A DNA stretch of 42,500 nucleotides from contig RPFO01000175.1 in assembly GCA_009746045.1 (NCBI GenBank), positions 742,501 through 785,000 on the forward strand, given 5' to 3'. Below are positions 21,202 to 31,000 of the stretch, in pieces; position 1 is the first letter of the stretch; each line of letters starts with the position of its first letter. A program made the position numbers and the translations under genes. The DNA is from Mesostigma viride. Taxonomy: Eukaryota; Streptophyta; Mesostigmatophyceae; Mesostigmatales; Mesostigmataceae. A model generated the notes under the pieces. The model saw only the letters and a program-made list of their open reading frames with translations. It searched no databases and was not told the origin of the DNA.

Positions 21202-22373
21202 CGGGGTAAGGCAGGGGCGCCCCCGCTCCTTCTCACCTTTAAGAACCCGGCGGACAAGATTTCCTTCCTCAGACGCCGCAAGCGGCTCGAGAAGACTCAC
21301 TTCACCCTTGACGACGACTTGACCCTGGCGCAGCAACAACGGCGACGGGAGCTATGGCCGACCTACCTCCAGCTCCGGCAGACCAAGGCGGGGCAGCCGG
21401 TGTACTGGAAGGGGGCGGCCATCTACGTCGGCCACAAGCCCTGGCATGCGACCCCCGCGGCCCCAACGACTCCAGACGCCCCAGCTTAGGGGAATACAGC
21501 AGCAGTAGTGTAGAATAGATAGACTGTGGCCATGTACATGTAAGCCTCCTATAGGCTCTATACCAGCTGATTCACGAGTATTATTTAGCCATGTACATGT
21601 GCGCCTATGATGTGCCTCACTCCAGATGATGCCTAGCTTTATTTAGTTATGCTGTGCCCATGCAGAGAGCTGTTCTCTGCTGAGATGCCACGCTCTAGCT
21701 CTTGTATAGCTATGCTGATCTTCCCCCCCATGACTGGCTCCCCCTTAGCTGGGCATAGCTTGAAGCTCATGGGGATGCAGGTGCCATGGTGCACCTAGAG
21801 CAAGTGTCGTTTACACTTGTTCCCACCCTTGCAGGAAGTAGCTTAGAATGTATTATAGGCCATATGCCCCTTCTCAAGGGCTATGTGGCGCGACCCGGAC
21901 CTATGTGACACAACTGCTTGAAGATGCAGGGCTTCTGGGACTATCCGTACTCCGCGCCCGCATGATTGACAAGGAGAAATGGGCTGCCATCTGCCATAAG
22001 CACCTTCCCGAGGGGTATGCTCCTGTTTTCTCCCCACGGGCCCCGCGGCCCGTTGCTAGCCAGGGTAGAAGTCCGCAGGTGGAGGTTATTGGTCCTGAGG
22101 ATAGCCGCTACACTACCGCCTCGTCTGCCATTACAGTAGAGGACAGCTCGGATGAGGATTACATCCCCATCTAGTGCTTAACGGTTGGGGGATGATGCAG
22201 ACGATATTTGTTTAAACTTTTGTGTAATTATTTTTCTAATGAGATTAGCATAGTACTCCGTGGCATGCCTTTGCGCATGACACGCAAGTACTTACTTACT
22301 TACTTACTTCTTAAGGGCTATGTGCTACATATACTCCCAACGGAGTAATGTTCCTAATTAATTAATTAATTAA
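21202..22373 (+). mobile_element. Family A copy A3, 5'-truncated
   Basis: Flanked by the exact 10-bp duplication TTGGGAGATC (21192-21201 and 22374-22383). It begins inside the ORF1p C-terminal domain (GKAGAPPLLLTFKNPADK), reads in frame through PVYWKGAAIYVG to a stop near 21487-21489, then the 3' UTR, the hairpin ACTCCCAACGGAGT (22333-22346) and an (AATT)n tail. It is interrupted by a family B element at 21888-22312. Confidence 0.9.
21888..22312 (+). mobile_element. Family B LINE 3' end nested in A3
   Basis: A 425-bp insertion flanked by the exact 12-bp duplication AAGGGCTATGTG (21876-21887 and 22313-22324). It encodes the last 90 or so residues of an unrecognised protein ending VEDSSDEDYIPI (stop about 22172-22174). 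A 3' UTR with GAGATTAGCATAGTACTCCG follows, then an (ACTT)n tail. The acidic C-terminus is the best view of the family B protein in this window. Confidence 0.9.
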
Positions 22374-22383
22374 TTGGGAGATC

Positions 22384-22497
22384 ATGTAGCACAGGTTGTC
22401 GCCCTGATTGTATTACAAACCCATAGACCCCGAGGTTCTCAGGGCTATGTGTTACATATGCTCCCCACGGAGCTATGTTCTTAATTAATTAATTAAA
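22384..22497 (+). mobile_element. Family C 3' end
   Basis: CAGGTTGTCGCCCTGATTGT and the following bases match the minus-strand copy at 8700-8760. The hairpin GCTCCCCACGGAGC (22460-22473) and an (AATT)n tail end at about 22497, where a second tail in the opposite direction begins. Confidence 0.8.
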
Positions 22498-22720
22498 GGG
22501 TTAATTAATTAATTAATTAATTGATATTCCCTTGCTGGATGGATGGAGGTGGGCGAAGCCGCGAAACCTGACTAAGCTAACTCTAAGCTAATCTAGAAAA
22601 GCCTAATTACTCTACTCAGCAAAGCGCCCCTTCCTCCTGGGGGGGGGGCTGTCTGTATCAAGACCTGCTATTTATTATTCAAGTAACGTGTGTTGTAACT
22701 TTCTTTGGCGTAGCTAGCCC
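22498..22720 (-). mobile_element. Family D 3' end, inverted
   Basis: On the minus strand it carries GAAGGGGCGCTTTG, TTAGCTTAGAGTTAGCTTA and CCAGCAAGGGAATAT, matching 13160-13275, and ends in an (AATT)n tail (22498-22522). It stands tail to tail with the family C end. Confidence 0.7.
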
Positions 22721-22769
22721 ACTTTCGGACAAGCATTCACACCTAGTCCCCCCCCCCCCCCCCGCCGCA

Positions 22770-22905
22770 ACACCACCCTTATCAAGGAGACAACCAGCGC
22801 AGGCCAGAAATCAGGAGAATCCGGACCATGGTAGCTCGAGCCTGCCGTTATCTTGTCCGCGTTTTCGAGTCGTTCAGGATTATGAATATGAATGGAGATT
22901 AATTG
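22770..22905 (-). mobile_element. Family E fragment, inverted
   Basis: Encodes NADKITAGSSYHGPDSPDFW, the same peptide as 21080-21180. It ends next to a run of C (22748-22763) and abuts the tail of LINE L at 22907. Confidence 0.6.
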
Positions 22906-22906
22906 A

Positions 22907-23207
22907 TTAATAATTAATAGACACGTGACTGCGTCACGTGAGCATAAGTCCTCAGTGGGAGGGGAACATGGGATGGAATGGATGGTGTACAAGCGATCTA
23001 GGTCCTAGTTACAGGGGTGTGGGCACCGCGGCCCGAATCGCTATGAATGCCATACGCGGTCACACGCGGAGCCCCCACAGACTTGGGGGTGGTCTCCTTC
23101 ATCACTACTTGCCATCTATCCTTGCGTACCATCTGCCTCCATATTACAGACAAACCAGGAGGCTGCCCGGGCGTGAGCCCGTCGCGTCTAGTGTAGCACA
23201 TGTCCAT
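22907..23207 (-). mobile_element. LINE family L 3' end piece
   Basis: On the minus strand the C-terminal coding end (GLSVIWRQMVRKDRWQVV) and a short 3' UTR lead to the 8-bp-stem hairpin and tail. The break at 23207 continues exactly at 32195 through the shared CACATGTCCAT. The same region occurs uninterrupted at 40560-40920 on the plus strand. Confidence 0.85.
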
Positions 23208-23841
23208 TAATTAATTATTTCATTAGGAACATAACTCCGTTGGGAGTATATGTAGCACACAGCCCAGAGAAGGGGCATATTGAATTGTAACATAACTCCG
23301 CTGGGAGTATATATGTAGCACATAGCCCTTGAGAGGGGGGCATATGGCCTATCATACATCCTAAGCTACTTCCTGCAAGGGTGGGGATGTAAAGGACCCT
23401 TGCTCTAGGTACACTAGGGCACCTGCACCACCCAGAGTCTCGGGCAACACCCAGCTAAGGGGAGCCCGTCATAGGTGGGGAAGATCAGCATAGCTATACA
23501 AGAGCTAGAGCGTGGCCTCTCAGCAGAGAACAGCTCTCTGCATGGGCACAGCAAAACTAGATAAAGCTAGGCATCATCTGGAGTGTGGCACATCATAGGC
23601 ACACATGTACATGGCTAAATGAGACTCATGAGTCAGCTGGTATAGAGCCTGTAGGAGGCTTACATGTACATGGCCACTGTCTATCTATTCTACACTACTA
23701 CTGCTGTATTCCCCTAAGCTGGGGCTTCTGGAGTCGGTGGGGCCGCGGGGGTCGCATGCCAGGGCTTGTGGCCGACGTAGATGGCCGCCCCCTTCCAGTA
23801 CACCGGCTGCCCCGCCTTGGTCTGCCGGAGCTGGAGGTAGG

Positions 23842-24457
23842 AGTTGTGAGAGTGAGAATGCCACGGATTCCGCCATGGTTCTTGCAGGAAGTTGCCTTTA
23901 TTAATAACAAGGAAACACAGACAGAGTCACGTCACTTCCAAGACTGCACGCAGCACAGGCGACAGGGTCGCAGTGCCCAGAGAACGTGCACGCAAGAACT
24001 AGCGTCCCGGTGCGACCAAGTCACACATATAGGTTGTTAGGGACGCGTCCAAGTAATCAGCTGCACTGTCACAGCCGAACTGTCAATCAATTGATTACAC
24101 AGACTCTGGCACGCCTTTGGCGCGCAGATCTATCAATTGTCCATACGGCTAGTCCTGTGGACCTATCCGTACACTACTCAGCATCAATTGTCTCATAGGT
24201 CCTGGCGCGCTACAGCACGCCTACCTATCAATTGACCATCAAGTCCTGTACAAGTCCTGTCAACGTCCTGCGGACTATCAAAGTGACACTTGTACATCCT
24301 GTGTCCGTACGCGCCCACAGTGGCGCGCCGGGTACTGTCGGCACAGCCTAGGAAACGTCATAACTTTTACGTTCCTTAACCAAATGAGGCGTTCAAGGTG
24401 CCGTTGGAAAGAGCGTAACAATCTCTATCCATCTAACGTAAATCCTTTACGTTAACT
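23842..24457 (-). repeat. Copia 3' LTR
   Basis: 616 bp, collinear with the 5' LTR. Near its left edge it lacks a short TTGGAG block that the 5' LTR has, and most of the other differences lie in the first 230 bp. Confidence 0.9.
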
Positions 24458-24478
24458 CCAATCCCTTCTTTTCTTTAG
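24458..24478 (-). promoter_or_regulatory. Copia polypurine tract
   Basis: On the minus strand CTAAAGAAAAGAAGGGATTGG lies immediately before the 3' LTR. A purine run in this position primes plus-strand DNA synthesis in LTR retrotransposons. I could not assign a tRNA primer-binding site next to the 5' LTR (30970-31000). Confidence 0.75.
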
Positions 24479-25365
24479 GGATCACATCCCCTGCCAGGGA
24501 CCCTTGAAGTAGCTTGAAATGTCCTTCACTCCAGCTTGAAGCTTGAACAGATGTCTTTAATGGCCAATGCCATTCCCCCAGCCCTTTCTTTTAAGGAACT
24601 GGAAAAGAAACAGATCTGCCACAGGGAAAACCATTTCATGAGAAATGGAGAAAACCTATGGAAGTGGCATTACAGAGTACCACCAGATATTAGAAGCACA
24701 CAAAATTAAATACATACAGGTTAATTCTATGAGGTCTTCTCCAGGAATTAATCCCATCACCTCGGTAGAGCCTCCAGTACAATGACCTTCTGGCGGTGAG
24801 TTACATTAATCCCAGATACTAATCCCATAAAACCCAGTACATATTCAATATAAGTACAATAAATCCATGACAATTAAAATACCACTTGACAAAGTAAGGC
24901 GTATTACAATAGTTTGCCTGTCATTCTCTCAACAGGGGTCTATTGGCGCCCGTCTTACGGCGCCCGTCTACTTGCCAGATGGTAAATTGCCACAGCAAAC
25001 AAATGACAAAATGAAACACATAGGCAACAATTAAATCCTGCCCTGGGGAACTAGGGAAGTCTGAACAGGCAAACACCTGAACAGGCCAGCTTGTAGAAAC
25101 ATAATACCAGGGAATCGAACCCCGCCCTATAAACCCCAGAATAAAGGTTCCCAGACCATTACATGGTCTGAAATGGACCTGTCAACCTTGTGTAGTCAAC
25201 AGCATGAACCCCAGCCAAAACCTGGCTGTATCCTGATTACAATCAGAGTGAGTGTACCATGGTCCATGAGCCTTAGTACAGACTAAAATACAGGTATTAT
25301 GCCAGTCACAATGCTGACACTACCACACAATCTGCTCTCCAATGCCCTATAACCAGGCACCAGCT
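24479..25365 (-). other. Copia 3' untranslated region
   Basis: Nearly 900 bp between the RNase H stop and the polypurine tract, with no open frame of note. It contains GGGTTCGATTCCC (minus strand, about 25110), which looks like a tRNA T-arm, but no matching acceptor or D-arm is present. Confidence 0.5.
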
Positions 25366-26109
25366 TTAGACAGCTTGCTGAGATGGGTCCATCAGAGACT
25401 GAAGAACCTTGTATTGCACTGCTGCCTTCTGCACTAGCTTGGTCAAAGCATCAGCAGGATTGTCAACCCCAGGGATATGCTCAATATTGGCCAAGGAGGA
25501 CAACTCCTTAAGAAGGAGATAATCCAAGTCCCTACTTCTGGCCATCTGCCTGTGCACAAACTGCACCATCCCCATGGAGTCTGTTTTGAGAAGAGTGGTA
25601 ACCTGAAGTGGCCAAGGAGTGTTAGAAGTCATCTGATGAAGCAACTCCTTCAGATAAAGGCTTGTGTGAATGCCTTCACAAATAGCCCTGCATTCTGCCA
25701 CATCACTGCTGACAGCCACCCGTTTGTGCAGGCGACTAAACCAGCTCACCAAACTCCCCAGGCCTTCCTGTCTGAGCACAAAGAGCCCTGCAGCCCTGCC
25801 CCTGACCTTGGAGACCTGCCTGCTGTCCATTGAGCTATCCACATACAGCTCCATGCAAATGGGTTGTGATAAATCCACTGCAGACAACAGAATGCCAGAT
25901 GAAGCCCTGACCTGATCAGCCACCTTGGCAGACCCTAGCTCCACCAGCATGTCATCAGGCAACCTGGCTATGACCATAAGGTCTGGCCTGGAAATGCCTG
26001 CCACCCAAGCAACCATGCCCCTCACCATGGGACACAGTGCCTGTGTGATGGTTGGAGGAAGCTTGCTAATGAGGGTCTCTTGATAATCATTGCCCCCCAC
26101 CAGCAGCAT
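25366..26109 (-). pseudogene. Copia RNase H and RT connection
   Basis: Follows the RT in another frame. It begins with the RT-to-RNase H connection (VAGISRPDLMV, like the copia 'Y...TRPD' block). RNase H follows with likely catalytic ELYVDSSMD (residue 91), VAECRA (Glu 139) and LLKTDSMG (Asp 177). It ends with HIPGVDNPADALTK, the hallmark tail of copia RNase H. The enzyme would remove RNA from the RNA:DNA hybrid. The frame change falls at a run of six C on the plus strand (26093-26098), so a single-base indel there, real or from sequencing, separates it from the RT. Confidence 0.85.
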
Positions 26110-28850
26110 ACGCCACTCCCCCCCTTCTTCACCAGTGTGGCCTCCATGCCCACAAACAGCAGAGGCTCATTCTCCACCTGCCATTGCTCCCTACCCAGAG
26201 GAAACTTGGACTTAATGATGGAGATCAGCTCCTTAAGCCACGACGTGGGAGCTATCAGATGTAGGTCATCCCCGTGCAGCGAAGCATACACTGGCAGGCC
26301 TTCCCATTGCCCCAGAAACAGACAGGGGTCTACAGGAGAGACCTTCAAGTTGCAATGCTCCTTCAGGAAACGGTTGAGAGTCTCCCTCCAGATTATTGGA
26401 CTTGACCTCAGGCCCTCCAGGCCCTTGAGGATTTTAAGGAACTCCGTGTGGATGTCCCTTTTCCATACAGCAGGCACCCTAACATAGAAAGGCGTCTTGC
26501 CCTCCCACTTTTCCTGTGCCACATCTGCATCACCCTCCAGAAATGCCCTCTTGAAGTCTATCACCACTGAGCCATAGTCCAAGCCCTTGTTGAGAAGGCC
26601 TAGAAATACACACAGCAGCAGCCTCCAAGTATCATGCAGCATGCCAGGGGTATACAACTCCTCAGCAGTGCACTCACCAGTACCCTTGAACTCATTCAGC
26701 ACTGGCCTGACATGTGGTACCTTGACCCCGTCCACCTCCTTCATCTTGATGACAAACTTGAGCTTGAGTAGACGTCGTGCAGGAGGCAGGTCATTGACAG
26801 GTTCCACGCATTTCTTGGAGATCCAGTCCTCCCCAGATTTAATCAGACCCAGTGTGACCTGGGGACACATAATGGGAGAGGACATGAGCTTCACCAGGCC
26901 TTGGTAGTTGATAGGGCTGTGTCCAGCAAGTGAGTGAGGACCAATGCCCAAACTGCTTGGATGACTAGCAGCTGGCAGTATGAGGTCATCAACCAAGGGC
27001 TCCTGCCCCTGGCACACTTGCACACGCTTAACCGACCTGGTTACTGCACGTGATAGGTGAGTGGTCCTGAAATTAATCAGTGGGACCTGACCAGCCCCTT
27101 CCTTAGTCAGGAGAGAGGACGTGATCACTACCCCATCCTGGCATAGGAAATTCTGCCCCAGAAGAGCAGGTCCTTGATAGCCCTCCAAGACACAAAAAGC
27201 AGTGTCCTGTCCAAGGATAGGAATGAATACCTCACCCAGTACCTTCACGTGTACCCCGCCACTGAAGTCAGACACAAACTGATAGCTGGGTTCAGACATG
27301 CTGTACCCTGCTGCAGCCCTGGTCCCAATGATGGAAACCTGAGAATTAGTGTCTACCTCTAAGGCAGTGTCCAGCCCCAGATTGCCATGCCACCTGAGCT
27401 TGGCTACCTTGGGCTGCTTCTTGGCCCTTTGTAGAGCCCCAATCAATCCAGCCAAACTTGTCCCCCTGGGCTTGGTTAGTGCCTTGGGCTTGACAGTTGA
27501 CTCCCCAGCTGTTGACCTTGCAGCCTGTTCAACAAGTACCTCTGCAACCTGGCCAGGGCTGACAGATTCCCCTGCAACAGATGTGGTCGTTGCGTCAGTG
27601 ATGTCACCTGGGACCTGAAAATCCTGCAGATCCTGTGAGCCTTGTGCCTGACTGCCCTCATTCATCAGGTTAGGCTTGACATATGACCAACTCAGCCGGT
27701 GTACATGCTTTGGTTCGTCCTCCATGCTGACCAAGCATGCGTGGCTAGCTTCATCAACCTGGGTAACCACCCCAGGACTCCAGCTACCACGTTTGCCATA
27801 AAGGCTAGGTTCCTTCCAAGCTAGGACCTTCTGACCCACTTGTGGCTCCAGCATCTTCCAACCCCGGTCCTTCTCCCTCAGCTTGGCAAAGGTGACATGT
27901 GCAGCATGTTTCCAGCCCTCCAGCACATGTGGTGGGCACAGGCCATGATATAGACCCATTGGGCTGACAGCAACTCCATCATAGTAGAAGTTAACCCTGC
28001 TGTTCAGCTGCTGCTCCACGTTCCTCAGCCATGCACTCCTGACAAGTGCAGGTGCAGACAAGGGTACCCAGTCTTCAGAGATGATCAATTTCTTGACCTC
28101 CTGGATTGCCCTCTCGATAGCACCCTGCTGCCCATGAGCCTCCCTAGGTGTAACCAGCAACTCAGGAAGGGTAGGATCACCCTTGAGATGCTGAAACTGC
28201 ATGTCCACCTGGATCCTTGTGGTAGGAAACTTGGCTCTTACATTCTGCAGGGCAGCCAGCAAGTACCTGTTCTTCATAGAAGGTAAATGCTCCAGCACCT
28301 TGTATTTCGTGTACCTGTCCACGCACACCAACAGTTGCATGCCCCTGATGTGTTGGATATCACACTGCAGATCACCAATGCTCTGAGGTAGAGCTTTGGC
28401 ATGTGATTTCCTGGGCTTGTTGGAGGACAACTGGCACTTACACCGTGAGGCAGCTTGCTGACACGCCTTAAGAAGGGGTGCCCTGCCCATACGGAAGGCA
28501 AAGTTGTTTGACAGAGAAGTGGCATGCCCAAACATGTTGTGGATTCGGGCACCCAACTCCTGGTACACAGAGGAAGCAGTCCCTGGCACAGTCAGGACTG
28601 TGCTGTCAGGTTGTCCAGCATCACCATGCTGACTTCCATCCTGTTCTGACTCAGAGCCTGAGTCACCCTGCTCATGCCCAACACCTGGACCGCCAGCAGG
28701 GACCACATGCATACCACCAGAGGCCTTCACACCCCTCTGTGGTTGTACATTGGTTTCTCTCAAAATGAGAGGTCCACCCTCGTGCCCAGCACGAGGATGC
28801 ATGGGGTCAGACATTCTTACAGCTGCATCAGCTGTCAAGGACGTCTTCAT
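26022..28850 (-). CDS. Copia polyprotein: integrase, protease-like domain, reverse transcriptase
   Basis: 942 codons. Residues 1-95 are low complexity. His104/His109 with Cys130/Cys137 suggest a zinc-binding HHCC region. The integrase core has D164 (QCDIQHI), D215 (IQVDMQF) and E246 (GQQGAIERAIQEVKK). Residues 490-580 look like a retropepsin: ALEVDTNSQVSII (Asp 500, with Asn where Gly is usual) and ALLGQNFL at 562-569. RT motifs are VRPVLNEFKG (715-723), VVIDFKRAFLEGD (763-774, Asp 765), GLEGLRSSPIIW (810-821) and YASLHGDDLHLI (855-866), with GDD in place of YVDD. The last 25 residues are out of frame. Protease placed after integrase is unusual; copia elements have it before. Confidence 0.85.
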   Translation of the reverse strand: MKTSLTADAAVRMSDPMHPRAGHEGGPLILRETNVQPQRGVKASGGMHVVPAGGPGVGHEQGDSGSESEQDGSQHGDAGQPDSTVLTVPGTASSVYQELGARIHNMFGHATSLSNNFAFRMGRAPLLKACQQAASRCKCQLSSNKPRKSHAKALPQSIGDLQCDIQHIRGMQLLVCVDRYTKYKVLEHLPSMKNRYLLAALQNVRAKFPTTRIQVDMQFQHLKGDPTLPELLVTPREAHGQQGAIERAIQEVKKLIISEDWVPLSAPALVRSAWLRNVEQQLNSRVNFYYDGVAVSPMGLYHGLCPPHVLEGWKHAAHVTFAKLREKDRGWKMLEPQVGQKVLAWKEPSLYGKRGSWSPGVVTQVDEASHACLVSMEDEPKHVHRLSWSYVKPNLMNEGSQAQGSQDLQDFQVPGDITDATTTSVAGESVSPGQVAEVLVEQAARSTAGESTVKPKALTKPRGTSLAGLIGALQRAKKQPKVAKLRWHGNLGLDTALEVDTNSQVSIIGTRAAAGYSMSEPSYQFVSDFSGGVHVKVLGEVFIPILGQDTAFCVLEGYQGPALLGQNFLCQDGVVITSSLLTKEGAGQVPLINFRTTHLSRAVTRSVKRVQVCQGQEPLVDDLILPAASHPSSLGIGPHSLAGHSPINYQGLVKLMSSPIMCPQVTLGLIKSGEDWISKKCVEPVNDLPPARRLLKLKFVIKMKEVDGVKVPHVRPVLNEFKGTGECTAEELYTPGMLHDTWRLLLCVFLGLLNKGLDYGSVVIDFKRAFLEGDADVAQEKWEGKTPFYVRVPAVWKRDIHTEFLKILKGLEGLRSSPIIWRETLNRFLKEHCNLKVSPVDPCLFLGQWEGLPVYASLHGDDLHLIAPTSWLKELISIIKSKFPLGREQWQVENEPLLFVGMEATLVKKGGSGVCCWWGAMIIKRPSLASFLQPSHRHCVPW

Positions 28851-28991
28851 AGGAACCTGTACCTCTCCAGGTGACCTGGGGCCACACTGAACCTGGAGAT
28901 CACCCTCTTGTTGCCCAGATATAAAATCTGCATTGGAGCACCTGGCCTCCCCCTTGGGTGAATTAAGGTGTGTAGGGGTTGCCTCAGACAG

Positions 28992-30102
28992 TCACTGCTC
29001 CTTGTTGTCTTCTTGCTGACTGCCCTTTGAAGGCTGGCCTGCCTGGGACTTGTTGTTGTTCTTCTTGTTGTTGTTGTTGTTATTCTTGCTGCCCTGGCCC
29101 TGGGACTTCTTGAAGCTGGGACACTCCTTCTTGATGTGCCCCCACCCCTTGCACAGGTAGCATTGTATCTTGGACTTGCCCTGGCCACTGCCCCCGTTGT
29201 CAGACGCGTTGCCCTGCTTGGGCTGACCACCCACCCGCCTGAACACCGACTTGGAGTGTGACCTCCTGTCAGAATCAGGTGAATGATCTCCCTTGCGCTT
29301 GTTATGGTTGCCCCTACGCCCTCCTTGGCTTCGGTCAGCCTCAGACGTCTTGGAGCCACCCTGGGTACGCCCGCCTGCCTGGGTAGCCTTCACTGCTGGC
29401 ACTCCACCCTCAAACAGCTCCTCTGCCTCGAGTGCTTGTTTGATTATGACCTTGTAGGCCTTCAGGGTAGAGTGTGGGGCACACATGACTTTAAGGAGCC
29501 ACGTGTCGCCTTATCCAGCCCAGAAACCTTGAGCCAGTTGGTTAGGGCTATGTTATCAGCGACATTAAAGCCGTGAGCCCTGCCCTCCTCAACCATCTTA
29601 CAATAGTTGAGAAAGTTCTGGATCAGGTCCCCCTTGACCTCCCACCCTTGGTATTTCCTGCCAATGGATGCCGACCTTCTTGCGTTGGTCTTCCAGCAGC
29701 TCCTTCAGCTCAGCCACGTACAGTGCCCAGGCCTTATTGGCCTTTTGCACTCCCTGGTTAGGTCCTTAATCTGGTCAGTACACTTGCCAAAAGTGCTACT
29801 GCCTATCCAGATTTGATAGTAATTTGTACCACCGTACAAGCTAGGGAACCCTTCCAATCCTCCACAAACTCTTCAGCCTGCTTAGGCTTGGAGTCTGAGG
29901 TTACAGGCTGCAGCTGATTGACAATTAAAAGACCCTGTGTGGTAAGATCAAAGCCATGAATAGCTTGTGCATTATTATTATTGTGAGGAAGGTTGGTAAT
30001 CTCTCCGGTAAGCCCCACGTCATCTACGTGAGCGGTTCCACTACCAGCACCCCCATTATTATTCCCACTGGCTGGACCCTTGCTACGGCGTCCCTCAGCC
30101 AT
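28992..30102 (-). pseudogene. Copia gag, broken by frameshifts
   Basis: The N-terminus starts at 30102 (MAEGRRSKG, then Asn/Gly-rich). At the other end the frame 29486-28992 carries a CCHC zinc knuckle, IQCYLCKGWGHIKKEC (Cys109, Cys112, His117, Cys122 of that frame), followed by an Asn/Lys-rich tail. The middle is spread over all three frames (ALYVAELKELLEDQRKK; FNVADNIALTNWLKVSGLD), with at least three indels between 29830 and 29480. Gag forms the particle and binds RNA through the knuckle. A stop and a frame change separate it from pol. Confidence 0.75.
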
Positions 30103-30344
30103 CCTGCACTACAGCTATTCAAAGAACACCTTAGCAAAGCAGCAGAAAATATGTACAAAATTTTTGTGTCGCCACTGCCGCCTGCGCCGGTGTCGCTGCC
30201 GCCCCGCGAATTGCCGCCGAAAATTCGACAAAAAAATGTCGACGAGTACTGCAGAAGAAAATTAGGCCGACTAGTAGTCAAGGCCCCTGAAGTCGCAGTA
30301 CGTGTATACGAACTCACGATCCTCCATATCCAGCTCCGGACCTG

Positions 30345-30508
30345 CACCGGTATGAATTAAAACCGGTGTGCTCCCCGCCGCGTAAGTTGCGACGCGCCGA
30401 CGCGCGACGAGGCGCAGAGGATGTGTAAAGATCGTCAATAATTCCCACCCCGCGGGAATCCACTCTCGCACAGATGCGAGAAATGCCACCAGGTTAATTA
30501 AAACCTGG
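30345..30508 (-). promoter_or_regulatory. Two look-alike hairpins in the copia leader
   Basis: CCAGGTTAATTAAAACCTGG (30489-30508) and CACCGG...CCGGTG (30345-30368) are both perfect short stems closing an AATTAA loop. Two stems of different sequence with the same loop in a leader RNA suggest a packaging or dimerisation signal; this is inference. Confidence 0.45.
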
Positions 30509-30993
30509 CGCTCGCGACTGCGTACGCCGCGAGTGAGCAGCGAAGCAACGCGAGATCCTGAAACAAATTTGTCGACACCGCCGGCGCGCCCCCCGTGCGT
30601 AGCGATGCCCAGTTTTGCAGGTTTCTCTGGTAACCGGTGAGTGAAGAGAGGACGTTGTCCAACTCCTCAATGGCAGTCGTGACTTCGGTCACCGACCGCA
30701 AACCTCCCCGCACCTGGACCGTAAATGTCGATAAAATGTTTCGAATCTGGTCCAACAGGTTGCGGATTGCCGGCACCAGTGCTGGCAAATCGGGGTCCTC
30801 GGGGTTATCCCCGAGCAATGGTGAGCTGCGCGCTGCTGACGATGAAGCTCGTCGAGCGAATCGTAACTTCGTCGAGCAATTGCTGCCACGACGGCGCAGT
30901 CGGTCTTGACGAAGAACCAGCCGGCGGAGCGGCTATTTCCTCATCGTCGGAATCCGAATTCTTCAGAATTTGGCATCTTTTTAACAGAGCGTG
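30498..30993 (-). pseudogene. Extra leader ORF upstream of copia gag
   Basis: Between the 5' LTR and gag about 165 codons can be followed on the minus strand: an ATG near 30976 (MPNSE), an acidic stretch SDSDDEEIAAPPAG, helical WQQLLDEVTI, and then LPALVPAIRNLLDQIRNIL and VTEVTTAIEELDNVLSSLTG, ending at a stop near 30500. Two single-base shifts are needed (near 30963 and 30815). I know no counterpart in standard copia elements. It could be an accessory gene or chance. Confidence 0.4.
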
Positions 30994-31000
30994 TAATACG

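Noticed and set aside
22748-22763. Run of C as a biological boundary
   Set aside because: Homopolymers of this length are prone to sequencing error and no matching structure lies on either side.
25085-25140. tRNA gene on the minus strand (GGGTTCGATTCCC)
   Set aside because: Only the T-arm folds. No acceptor stem or D-arm at the right distance; it lies in the copia 3' UTR.
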